Positions 1 to 12,568 of a stretch of DNA of 12,641 nucleotides are shown in pieces. The DNA lies in the NCBI GenBank assembly GCA_900550965.1, contig URUC01000058.1, positions 1 to 12,641 of the forward strand. Reading direction: 5' to 3'. The stretch's first letter is position 1. Each line of letters starts with the position of its first letter. The notes beneath the pieces are model-generated. The model was not told where the DNA came from. It saw only the letters and a list, made by a program, of their open reading frames with translations, and did no database searches. This stretch comes from an uncultured Collinsella sp. (GTDB taxonomy: Bacteria; Actinomycetota; Coriobacteriia; Coriobacteriales; Coriobacteriaceae). The position numbers and the translations under genes are program-made.

Positions 1-51
1 CCTTCGGCGGAGCGTGCCGGATGGTGGAATTGTGTGCAGCCCGGTTTTCCG

Positions 52-80
52 TTGACCGACGCCGGGGTCCCCGCCATAAT
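52..80 (+). promoter_or_regulatory. sigma-A-type promoter of rplJ-rplL
   Basis: A TTGACC -35 hexamer at 52-57 and a CATAAT -10 hexamer at 75-80 are separated by exactly 17 bases. Each matches the housekeeping consensus at five of six positions. Transcription should start near 87, giving a leader of about 210 nt before rplJ that contains the L10-type RNA element and an attenuator. I see no gene in bases 1-51 and cannot tell what lies to the left. The promoter is read directly; its use is inferred. Confidence 0.85.
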
Positions 81-97
81 ACTTTCGGTTCACGCAC

Positions 98-180
98 GAA
101 TCCGCTGCCAGAGACAGCCGGTGCAAACGGGCATCGCCCGCGAGCTTAATGGGATATCCCGCCAGCCGAGGTGGTCGAGT
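98..180 (+). promoter_or_regulatory. L10-type ribosomal protein leader RNA
   Basis: The stretch holds the hallmarks of the bacterial L10 leader: AGACAGC at 112-118 followed by GGTGC at 120-124, then CTTAAT at 145-150 and GCCGAGG at 165-171. Between them lie a hairpin (CGGGC 128-132 with GCCCG 136-140) and an AT-containing palindrome (GGGAT/ATCCC 151-160). CTGCC at 105-109 can pair with GGTGG at 170-174 to close the element. In known examples this kink-turn-bearing RNA is bound by the L10-L12 complex, so excess protein shuts down its own operon. The position, directly before rplJ, fits exactly. Outer boundaries are approximate. Confidence 0.85.
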
Positions 181-194
181 AGATATGTCTTCTC

Positions 195-231
195 GCCCCC
201 GTCGCTCATGCAGCGCGGGGGCTTTCTTTTT
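195..231 (+). terminator. intrinsic attenuator in the rplJ leader
   Basis: GCCCCC at 195-200 pairs with GGGGGC at 217-222. The inner CGCT/AGCG pairing (203-206 with 212-215) extends the stem, and the run TTTCTTTTT follows (223-231). Because it lies downstream of the promoter and inside the leader RNA, it should act as a regulated attenuator rather than as the end of an earlier operon. CGAG at 176-179 can pair with CTCG at 192-195, which touches the 5' arm and could be part of a weak antiterminator. In B. subtilis L10-L12 binding is known to promote termination in the equivalent leader; the same mode here is inferred. Confidence 0.85.
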
Positions 232-296
232 GGACATGCCCCCGTCACGTCCTTGTGGCGGACCGTGCCCGGAAAGAATTCGAGGAGGTGTAATTC

Positions 297-818
297 ATGC
301 CCCAGCAGTACAAAATCGACAAGGTTGCAGAGATCGAGTCCCGTATCGCCGAGAACGCCGGTCTGTTCGTCGTCAACTACAACGGTCTGACGGTTAAGCA
401 GGCTCAGGAGCTGCGTCATCAGCTTCGCGAGTGCGGCGCCGAGATGAAAGTCTACAAGAACAACCTGGTCAAGATCGCTCTCAAGAACCAGGAGCAGCCC
501 GAGCTCGACGAGATCCTCGCCGGCCCCGTCGCTTATGTGTTCTACGAGACCGAGCCGGTCGAGGCCGCTAAGGCCCTTAAGGACTTCTCCGCTAAGTCCA
601 AGGGCGTCCTTGAGATCAAGGGCGGTATCTCCGACGGCAAGGCCGTTTCCGCTGATGATGTTAAGGCTATCGCCGAGCTGCCCACCAAGGATCAGCTTCT
701 CGGCCAGATCGCCGGCCTTATCTCCGGTTTCGCTCGCGACATCGCTGTCTGCGTCAACGGCGTTTCCTCTGGTCTCGCTCGTTCGATCCAGCAGGTCTCC
801 GAGCAGAAGGCAGCCTAG
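297..818 (+). CDS. rplJ: 50S ribosomal protein L10 (stalk base)
   Basis: The 173-residue product has the usual L10 length. Its N-terminal globular half carries the family signature: an early YNGLTVKQAQELRHQLRE segment, then MKVYKNNLVKIAL, then the GPVAYVFYE strand. The C-terminal third is a long helix (from about residue 130) that in this family carries the binding sites for dimers of L7/L12. L10 anchors the stalk on 23S rRNA at the factor-binding site of the large subunit. The ATG is preceded by AGGAGGTG at 283-290, leaving six bases, so the start is secure. The gene is first in a two-gene unit with rplL and is preceded by its autoregulatory leader. The sequence is ordinary for the family. 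Confidence 0.97.
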   Translation: MPQQYKIDKVAEIESRIAENAGLFVVNYNGLTVKQAQELRHQLRECGAEMKVYKNNLVKIALKNQEQPELDEILAGPVAYVFYETEPVEAAKALKDFSAKSKGVLEIKGGISDGKAVSADDVKAIAELPTKDQLLGQIAGLISGFARDIAVCVNGVSSGLARSIQQVSEQKAA

Positions 819-833
819 CCGCTGTTTTCACCC

Positions 834-901
834 GCGGCGGCAACGCCGCACCCCTGGTGCATTCGCGCCGTGTTTTAACTGATCTCCGTGCTCAGGCACG
901 G
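834..901 (+). other. two stem-loops in the rplJ-rplL spacer
   Basis: The 102-base spacer holds two perfect hairpins. The first is GCGGCG (834-839) with CGCCGC (844-849), closed by a GCAA tetraloop of the stable GNRA class. The second is CCGTGC (886-891) with GCACGG (896-901) and loop TCAG, ending just before the rplL ribosome binding site. Neither has a T-run, so neither is a terminator. They may protect or mark the 5' end of a processed rplL message, which would suit the need for several L12 copies per L10. That role is inference. Confidence 0.6.
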
Positions 902-920
902 AAACCGAAAGGACTTAGAA

Positions 921-1298
921 ATGGCTAAGCTTACCACCGATGAGATCATCGATGCTCTTAAGGAAATGACCCTTCTCGAGGCTTCCGAGCTCGTCAAGGC
1001 TATCGAGGACACCTTCGGCGTTTCCGCCGCTGCTCCTGCTGCCGTTGTCGCCGCTCCCGCTGCTGGCGCTGCTGAGGCCGAGGAGAAGACCGAGTTTGAC
1101 GTCGTGCTCGAGGGCTTCGGCGACAACAAGATCCAGGTCATCAAGGCCGTCCGTGAGCTCACCAACCTTGGCCTGAAGGAGGCCAAGGAGGTCGTCGAGG
1201 GCGCTCCCAAGGCTGTTCTCGAGGGTGCCAAGAAGGAGGACGCCGAGGCTGCCAAGGAGAAGCTCGAGGCTGCTGGCGCTGCTGTCACCCTCAAGTAA
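921..1298 (+). CDS. rplL: 50S ribosomal protein L7/L12
   Basis: The 125-residue product is standard for L7/L12. Residues 1-35 form the dimerisation domain (MAKLTTDEIIDALKEMTLLE). An alanine-rich hinge follows at about 36-54, and the C-terminal domain carries the factor-binding surface with the signature IKAVRELTNLGLKEAKEVVE. Dimers bind the C-terminal helix of L10 and recruit the GTPases EF-Tu, EF-G, IF2 and RF3. I choose the ATG at 921: GAAAGGA at 907-913 gives a seven-base spacing and MAKLT is the conserved start. A GTG at 888 would add eleven residues unlike the family and would lie inside a hairpin. The gene shares the rplJ promoter and is followed by a strong terminator. Confidence 0.97.
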   Translation: MAKLTTDEIIDALKEMTLLEASELVKAIEDTFGVSAAAPAAVVAAPAAGAAEAEEKTEFDVVLEGFGDNKIQVIKAVRELTNLGLKEAKEVVEGAPKAVLEGAKKEDAEAAKEKLEAAGAAVTLK

Positions 1299-1326
1299 TC
1301 AGGCTTTCTCGCCAGATTTCTTTGCA

Positions 1327-1359
1327 GACGGGGTTCGCATTGCGAGCCCCGTCTTTTTT
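1327..1359 (+). terminator. rho-independent terminator of rplJ-rplL
   Basis: Bases 1327-1338 pair with 1342-1353 over twelve positions with a single G-T wobble, a three-base ATT loop, and six T residues at 1354-1359. It lies 28 bases after the rplL stop. It separates the rplJL unit from galU and rpoBC. Confidence 0.95.
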
Positions 1360-1611
1360 GTTTTGGCCCCTCATCCCCATTGCTCGGCACGCAGAACACC
1401 GTTGTCTTCGCCGTGCCAATCCCGTTACCGCTGGGGCGTAAAATTGCACCATTCGAGCAATATTTTGCGTTGACCTGCTGAAGAATTGCGTTTGCCTTAC
1501 GGCGACGTATGTCTTCGGCGGTAAGATACTTCGGTATCGCAATTTGGTCTGCGGCCGCCGTGCCGCACGCACAGGGCGCATTCTGCGCCTGCGAAAGGAT
1601 CCTTGAATAAC
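1360..1611 (+). promoter_or_regulatory. structured galU upstream region
   Basis: The gap between rplL and galU (313 bases in all) holds no gene that I can support. TAAAAT at 1439-1444 matches five of six bases of a -10 box but lacks a convincing -35. TTGACC at 1470-1475 is a good -35 with no good -10 at the right distance. The galU promoter is therefore unsettled. Three hairpins follow: GATAC/GTATC with a TTCG loop (1525-1538), which forms the extra-stable cUUCGg tetraloop; TGCGGC/GCCGCA (1550-1567); and GGCGCA/TGCGCC (1575-1589), ending four bases before the AAAGGA ribosome binding site at 1594-1599. Confidence 0.4.
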
Positions 1612-2520
1612 ATGAAGGCAATCATCCCCGCCGCCGGTCTTGGCACGCGTTTTCTGCCTGGCACCAAGTGCACGCCCAAAGAGATGCTGCCGGTGCTCGA
1701 CAAGCCGGTCATCCAGTATGTCGTCGAGGAGGCACTCGACCCCGAGGAGGTCGACGACGCCATCATCGTTACCTCGCCCGGCAAGCCCGAGCTGCTGAAC
1801 TACTTCCAGCCCGACCGTTCGCTCGAGAACCTGCTGCGCGAGCGCGGCAAAAACGCCTATGCCGATGCCGTCGCCCACGCTGGCGGTATGCCGGTCGACT
1901 TCCGTTATCAGTACGAGCCCAAGGGCCTCGGCCATGCTATTCGCTCTGCTGCCGACGCCGTGGCAGGGGAGAACTTCCTGGTTCTTCTGGGCGACTACGT
2001 TGTGCCTAACCGCGACATCTGCGACAAGATGCTCGCCGTTTCCAAGGAGCACGGTGGCGCTTCGGTTATCGCCGTCGCTGCTTGCTCGCCCGAGGAAGTC
2101 AGCCGCTACGGCGTTATCGCCGGCGAGCGCGTCGGTTCGCTCGAGGGCGCCGAGGACGTTGCCGATGCCGAGCCGGGCGCTGTCTGGCGTATCGGCGGTC
2201 TGGTTGAGAAGCCCGCTCCCGAGGCTGCTCCGTCCAACCTGTACATCGTCGGTCGCTACCTGCTGAGCCCGCTGGTCATGGACTTGCTGGCAGATCAGCA
2301 GGCCGGCAAGGGCGGCGAGATCCAGCTCACCGACGCCATGGCCCGTTCGCTCGACCGCGAGGCCATGTACGCCGTCGTCATCGACCCGCTGTCGGGCTAC
2401 GACACTGGCACTCCCTCTGGTTGGATGGCCACTAACGCCCTCATGGCTGCAAACGACCCCCGCTTTGCCGATGCCTTCTGGGACGCCATCGACGAGCGCG
2501 GCGGATTGATGCGCAAGTAA
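1612..2520 (+). CDS. galU: UTP--glucose-1-phosphate uridylyltransferase
   Basis: The product makes UDP-glucose from glucose-1-phosphate and UTP in the cytoplasm, feeding envelope polysaccharide, glycolipid and galactose pathways. It has the nucleotide-binding start PAAGLGTRFLP (residues 6-16) followed by the catalytic TPKEMLP (21-27), then KGLGHAI, the metal-binding LLGDY segment, EKP, GEIQLTDAM and GYDTGTPSGW near the C-terminus. The 302 residues fit the GalU family. The start is uncertain. This ATG lies 12 bases after AAAGGA (1594-1599), while a TTG at 1603 lies only three bases after it and would add three residues. A related thymidylyltransferase specificity cannot be fully excluded, but GalU is the better match. 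Terminators on both sides make it monocistronic. It sits between rplL and rpoB, which are adjacent in many bacteria. Confidence 0.92.
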   Translation: MKAIIPAAGLGTRFLPGTKCTPKEMLPVLDKPVIQYVVEEALDPEEVDDAIIVTSPGKPELLNYFQPDRSLENLLRERGKNAYADAVAHAGGMPVDFRYQYEPKGLGHAIRSAADAVAGENFLVLLGDYVVPNRDICDKMLAVSKEHGGASVIAVAACSPEEVSRYGVIAGERVGSLEGAEDVADAEPGAVWRIGGLVEKPAPEAAPSNLYIVGRYLLSPLVMDLLADQQAGKGGEIQLTDAMARSLDREAMYAVVIDPLSGYDTGTPSGWMATNALMAANDPRFADAFWDAIDERGGLMRK

Positions 2521-2540
2521 GCCTTCGGGCACCGACATTT

Positions 2541-2573
2541 ACGGGCGTGGACCTCGGTTCGCGCCCGTTTTTT
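2541..2573 (+). terminator. rho-independent terminator of galU
   Basis: ACGGGCG at 2541-2547 pairs with CGCCCGT at 2562-2568, extended by two more pairs (one of them G-T), and is followed by a run of six T residues at 2568-2573. It lies 20 bases after the galU stop. Confidence 0.93.
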
Positions 2574-2597
2574 ATAAGAGCTGCGATTGCCGGCTCT

Positions 2598-2632
2598 CTG
2601 TTCACAGAAAATATATGAACAGATGTTCGATA
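2598..2632 (+). promoter_or_regulatory. LexA/SOS-box-like palindrome upstream of rpoB
   Basis: GAAC at 2617-2620 and GTTC at 2625-2628 are separated by AGAT. With flanks this reads TGAACAGATGTTCG, which matches 13 of 14 positions of the Gram-positive LexA (DinR) consensus CGAACRNRYGTTYG as I know it. The same GAAC also forms a second inverted repeat, CTGTTCA (2598-2604) with TGAACAG (2616-2622). It lies about 80 bases upstream of the rpoB -35 box, so it does not overlap that promoter. A weak promoter (TTGCCG 2587-2592 with AATATA 2610-2615) would place it just after a -10. Occupancy by LexA is inferred. Confidence 0.45.
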
Positions 2633-2662
2633 CACATACATCTACCTGCGTGTTTTCTGTCG

Positions 2663-2734
2663 AAAAACTTTGCTACTCCAAAAACTCAATCGCGTCAAGG
2701 CTTTTCTTGCCCAACGGTCGGTACCTGATAAACT
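2663..2734 (+). promoter_or_regulatory. rpoB-rpoC promoter with A-tracts
   Basis: TTGCCC at 2707-2712 and TAAACT at 2729-2734 are 16 bases apart. The -10 is preceded by TG at 2726-2727, giving an extended -10 (TGATAAACT) that can compensate for the imperfect hexamer. Start of transcription is expected near 2741. Upstream, two AAAAA tracts at 2663-2667 and 2680-2684 lie 17 bases apart in an otherwise AT-rich stretch, resembling an UP element for alpha C-terminal domains. TTTTC/GAAAA at 2653-2666 is a small palindrome of unknown meaning. Confidence 0.6.
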
Positions 2735-2750
2735 ATTAGGTTGCGATAAC

Positions 2751-2771
2751 TGGCGAAGCTATGCCTCGCCA
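2751..2771 (+). promoter_or_regulatory. stem-loop in the rpoB leader
   Basis: TGGCGA at 2751-2756 pairs perfectly with TCGCCA at 2766-2771, and GC (2758-2759) pairs with GC (2763-2764) across one mismatch. The hairpin begins about ten bases into the predicted message and ends 20 bases before the GAAGGAGG ribosome binding site (2791-2798). It has no T-run. It may stabilise the 5' end or be a site of autogenous control; neither can be shown from sequence. Confidence 0.5.
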
Positions 2772-2807
2772 ACCCACCGAGCATTTCCGTGAAGGAGGAA
2801 AAACCTG

Positions 2808-6299
<3,492 letters not shown>

Positions 6300-6305
6300 T
6301 TGACT

Positions 6306-10781
<4,476 letters not shown>

Positions 10782-10808
10782 TTTCCTAGTACGTTAACCG
10801 CCCTTCCA

Positions 10809-10844
10809 AAGACCCGTTTCCCAACAGGGAAGCGGGTCTTTTTT
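10809..10844 (+). terminator. rho-independent terminator of rpoB-rpoC
   Basis: AAGACCCG (10809-10816) pairs with CGGGTCTT (10833-10840). A G-T pair and TTCCC/GGGAA extend it to fourteen pairs around an AACA loop, and T residues run from 10839 to 10844. It begins 27 bases after the rpoC stop. Confidence 0.96.
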
Positions 10845-10851
10845 GTTGAAG

Positions 10852-10893
10852 AAAACCTGCCAATAAGGGAAAGGTTTATTTTGGTAGGTTTTT
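10852..10893. repeat. second terminator-like palindrome
   Basis: AAAACCTGCC (10852-10861) pairs with GGTAGGTTTT (10883-10892) over ten positions with one wobble. AATAA (10862-10866) pairs with TTATT (10876-10880) inside, across a two-base bulge. The element begins with an A-run and ends in five T residues, so it could end transcription in either direction. It begins only eight bases after the rpoC terminator and ends just before the sigma promoter. It probably insulates the weak sigma unit from the very strong rpoBC unit, or it may be an operator. Confidence 0.6.
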
Positions 10894-10905
10894 CATGCTT
10901 GAATT

Positions 10906-10934
10906 TGAAACATTTCGCCCGACAAGAGCGTATC
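10906..10934 (+). promoter_or_regulatory. ECF-sigma-type promoter of the sigma/anti-sigma unit
   Basis: TGAAAC at 10906-10911 and CGTATC at 10929-10934 are 17 bases apart. This is the form recognised by sigma-W/M-like ECF factors (TGAAAC about 16 bases before CGTA). No housekeeping promoter fits as well in this gap. Transcription would start near 10941, about 42 bases before the sigma ATG. Its place directly before an ECF gene suggests positive autoregulation. Confidence 0.6.
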
Positions 10935-10982
10935 TATGGTGAGGGCCTCATCGAGAACCATTAATGTCACCGGGAGGTGATT

Positions 10983-11498
10983 ATGGAAGAACAAGCTTTT
11001 AGACAGGCGGTCGAAGACCACCGGGATGTCGTGTTTCGGATCGCATTGACGTATCTGCGTGATCGCGCTGACGCCGACGATGTCGCTCAAGACGTCTTTC
11101 TTAAGTTGCTCAAAAGCGACGCGCAATTTGAAAACTGGGAGCATCTTCGTCGATGGCTTATCCGGGTCACGATCAATGAATGCAAATCGCTCTTTCGAAA
11201 GCCGTGGAGGCGTGTGGAGGATATTGAGAACCTGGCCGATTCGCTATCGGTAGCGCAGGATGAGACCAGGGCTGTCCTGTCAGACGTTATGCGACTTCCG
11301 GAACGATTCCGTATTCCTATTGTGCTTTATTACTATCTGGGCTTTTCGACCTCAGAGATTGCCGAGTTGTTGCATGTGCCAGCCGCGACCGTTCGAACGC
11401 GTTTAGCTCGCGGTCGATCGAAGCTCAAATTCATCCTAGAGGAGGGCGACCGTGAAATCCAACCAAATCAAGCAGGCCTTCGAGTCCGTCCAAGCTGA
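10983..11498 (+). CDS. ECF-type RNA polymerase sigma factor (sigma-70 family)
   Basis: The 171-residue protein has just the two domains of the ECF group. Sigma-2 spans about residues 5-72, with the core-binding DDVAQDVFLKL at 32-42 and a WLIRVTINECKSLFR end. A linker of about 25 residues follows. Sigma-4 (about 98-150) has LPERFRIPIVLYYYLGFS and a helix-turn-helix from S122 to S146 (TSEIAELLHVPAATVRTRLARGR). It would direct RNA polymerase to TGAAAC/CGTA-like promoters and is likely held inactive by the membrane protein encoded next. The ATG lies five bases after GGAGG (10973-10977); a GTG at 10977 overlaps that motif and is less likely. Its last 47 bases overlap the next gene. Codons such as CTA and AGA appear here, unlike in rpoBC. 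The stimulus sensed is unknown. Confidence 0.92.
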   Translation: MEEQAFRQAVEDHRDVVFRIALTYLRDRADADDVAQDVFLKLLKSDAQFENWEHLRRWLIRVTINECKSLFRKPWRRVEDIENLADSLSVAQDETRAVLSDVMRLPERFRIPIVLYYYLGFSTSEIAELLHVPAATVRTRLARGRSKLKFILEEGDREIQPNQAGLRVRPS

Positions 11499-12528
11499 TA
11501 GCGATCTCGCCGATCGTGTTCTTTATGCCGCTGCTGGCGAGCCGCTTCGTCGAAAGGGTCACGCGAAGCCTCTGTATGTTGCCGTAGTTGGATGTCTTGC
11601 CGGAGTGCTCGCGACCGGAGGGGTCGCCTACGCCGTCGTCAATTCCAGTTATTTTGCCTCTGCCTGGGGAAACCATGGCAACGGAGAGTCCATTACCTGG
11701 ACTCAAGGTGGCTCGTCGGGGACTAAATATACCTACACCAGAGAGTTCGGTGATGGCATCGCGCCCCAAAGCCTGGAGGGCACAGTACAGAAGGTCAATC
11801 TGTCCGTCGAGGGCAACGGCTATACACTCGACATTCATGATATGGCTATCGATAAAAACGGTTGCGGTGCCGTGACGTTTACGTTGTCCAATCCAAATGG
11901 TGTTAACTACTACAAGCCGGCAGCAGAGACAGGCGAACTTGTTCTCTATGGTGAAGAAGAACAAGGCATCGGCACGCCCAGCATGAACTTCGGCGAGGAA
12001 TGGGCTGATACACGTTGCACAATTGATAAGGACACATTAAGCGACACGGTCATTAATGGCACGATGTACTTTGCTTCTATGGATCGCGAGCGAGGTTTTC
12101 AACATGCGGTCACCTGGAATATCTCGTGGACCGAGGGCGAAGGAGAGGATGCGAAGCCGTTCGAGGCATCGACGCCCGAGTTTAGCGTTGGAGCGTACGT
12201 CGATACTAAGGAACTCCGCTCCGATGACTCGCCTCTCGAGATCAGCCCGTTTTCGATCCAGACGCACATCGATGATCTGGGCATTGACGCAGTCACGAAG
12301 AAGTTGACGGTTACCTACAAGGATGGATCGGAGCAGATTATCGAAGATGACGACGCAGGGGCGTTCAACTTATATTTTTCTTATACGCGCAATAGCGGAG
12401 AGAACATCTGGGTGCCAACGAAGTTGATTGATGTCGACCAAGTGGTCTCAGTAACGCTTGAGGGCACACGCTGCACTTCAACGGGGGGCGCCGAAACGTC
12501 GGAACCCTTTACCATCGTCTATTCGTAA
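11452..12528 (+). CDS. probable membrane anti-sigma factor
   Basis: The 358-residue protein has a short cytoplasmic N-terminus (1-40) with a helical IKQAFESVQADSDLADRVL segment like the sigma-binding part of many small anti-sigma proteins of gut Gram-positives. One membrane span follows at about 41-63 (VAVVGCLAGVLATGGVAYAVV), then about 295 residues predicted to be outside the cell. The outer part is rich in acidic residues and beta-prone segments and resembles DUF4179-type anti-sigma proteins in layout; I cannot name its ligand. There is no zinc-binding H-x3-C-x2-C motif. Three cysteines lie in the outer domain. GTG is the start, six bases after GGAGG at 11441-11445, and it overlaps the sigma gene by 47 bases, so translation is probably coupled. 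The anti-sigma role rests on this pairing and topology. An accessory sensor is the alternative. Confidence 0.75.
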   Translation: MKSNQIKQAFESVQADSDLADRVLYAAAGEPLRRKGHAKPLYVAVVGCLAGVLATGGVAYAVVNSSYFASAWGNHGNGESITWTQGGSSGTKYTYTREFGDGIAPQSLEGTVQKVNLSVEGNGYTLDIHDMAIDKNGCGAVTFTLSNPNGVNYYKPAAETGELVLYGEEEQGIGTPSMNFGEEWADTRCTIDKDTLSDTVINGTMYFASMDRERGFQHAVTWNISWTEGEGEDAKPFEASTPEFSVGAYVDTKELRSDDSPLEISPFSIQTHIDDLGIDAVTKKLTVTYKDGSEQIIEDDDAGAFNLYFSYTRNSGENIWVPTKLIDVDQVVSVTLEGTRCTSTGGAETSEPFTIVYS

Positions 12529-12534
12529 GATTTG

Positions 12535-12568
12535 GGGCCGCTTCCTACTAGGGGAGGCGGCCCATTTT
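12535..12568 (+). terminator. rho-independent terminator of the sigma unit
   Basis: GGGCCGC (12535-12541) pairs with GCGGCCC (12557-12563), extended by T-G, T-A, C-G and C-G pairs, and is followed by ATTTT (12564-12568). The T-run is short but the stem is strong. It lies seven bases after the stop codon. Confidence 0.85.

Noticed and set aside
1..51. The end of an upstream gene such as rplA.
   Set aside because: No frame shows a recognisable C-terminus and no terminator is visible. The stretch is too short to call.
888..920. GTG at 888 as an upstream start of rplL.
   Set aside because: It lies inside a perfect hairpin, has no ribosome binding site, and would add eleven residues foreign to L7/L12.
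1470..1498. TTGACC at 1470-1475 as the galU -35 box.
   Set aside because: The sequence 17 bases downstream (TGCCTT) is not a credible -10, and no nearby spacing gives a better one.
1479..1511. TGAAGA ... CGTATG before galU as a second ECF-type promoter.
   Set aside because: The 21-base spacer is too long for this promoter class and the -35 lacks the AAC core.
1603..1611. TTG at 1603 as the galU start.
   Set aside because: It is only three bases after AAAGGA, too close for good initiation. It is not excluded, since the ATG at 1612 is rather far (12 bases); the difference is three residues.
1291..2538. A minus-strand open frame opposite galU.
   Set aside because: It is the codon-bias shadow of galU, has no recognisable domain, and runs across the terminators on both sides.
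2623..2739. A 38-codon frame (ATG at 2623) upstream of rpoB.
   Set aside because: It has no ribosome binding site, shows no recognisable protein, and overlaps the rpoB promoter. A 36-codon frame from 2615 fails for the same reasons.
6300..6305. TTG at 6300 as the rpoC start.
   Set aside because: It is three bases from AAGGAG, whereas GTG at 6306 has the same nine-base spacing as rpoB.
10938..10971. An RNA switch in which GGTGA at 10938-10942 would pair with TCACC at 10967-10971 and free the sigma ribosome binding site.
   Set aside because: The predicted transcription start (about 10941) falls inside the first arm, so the message probably lacks it.
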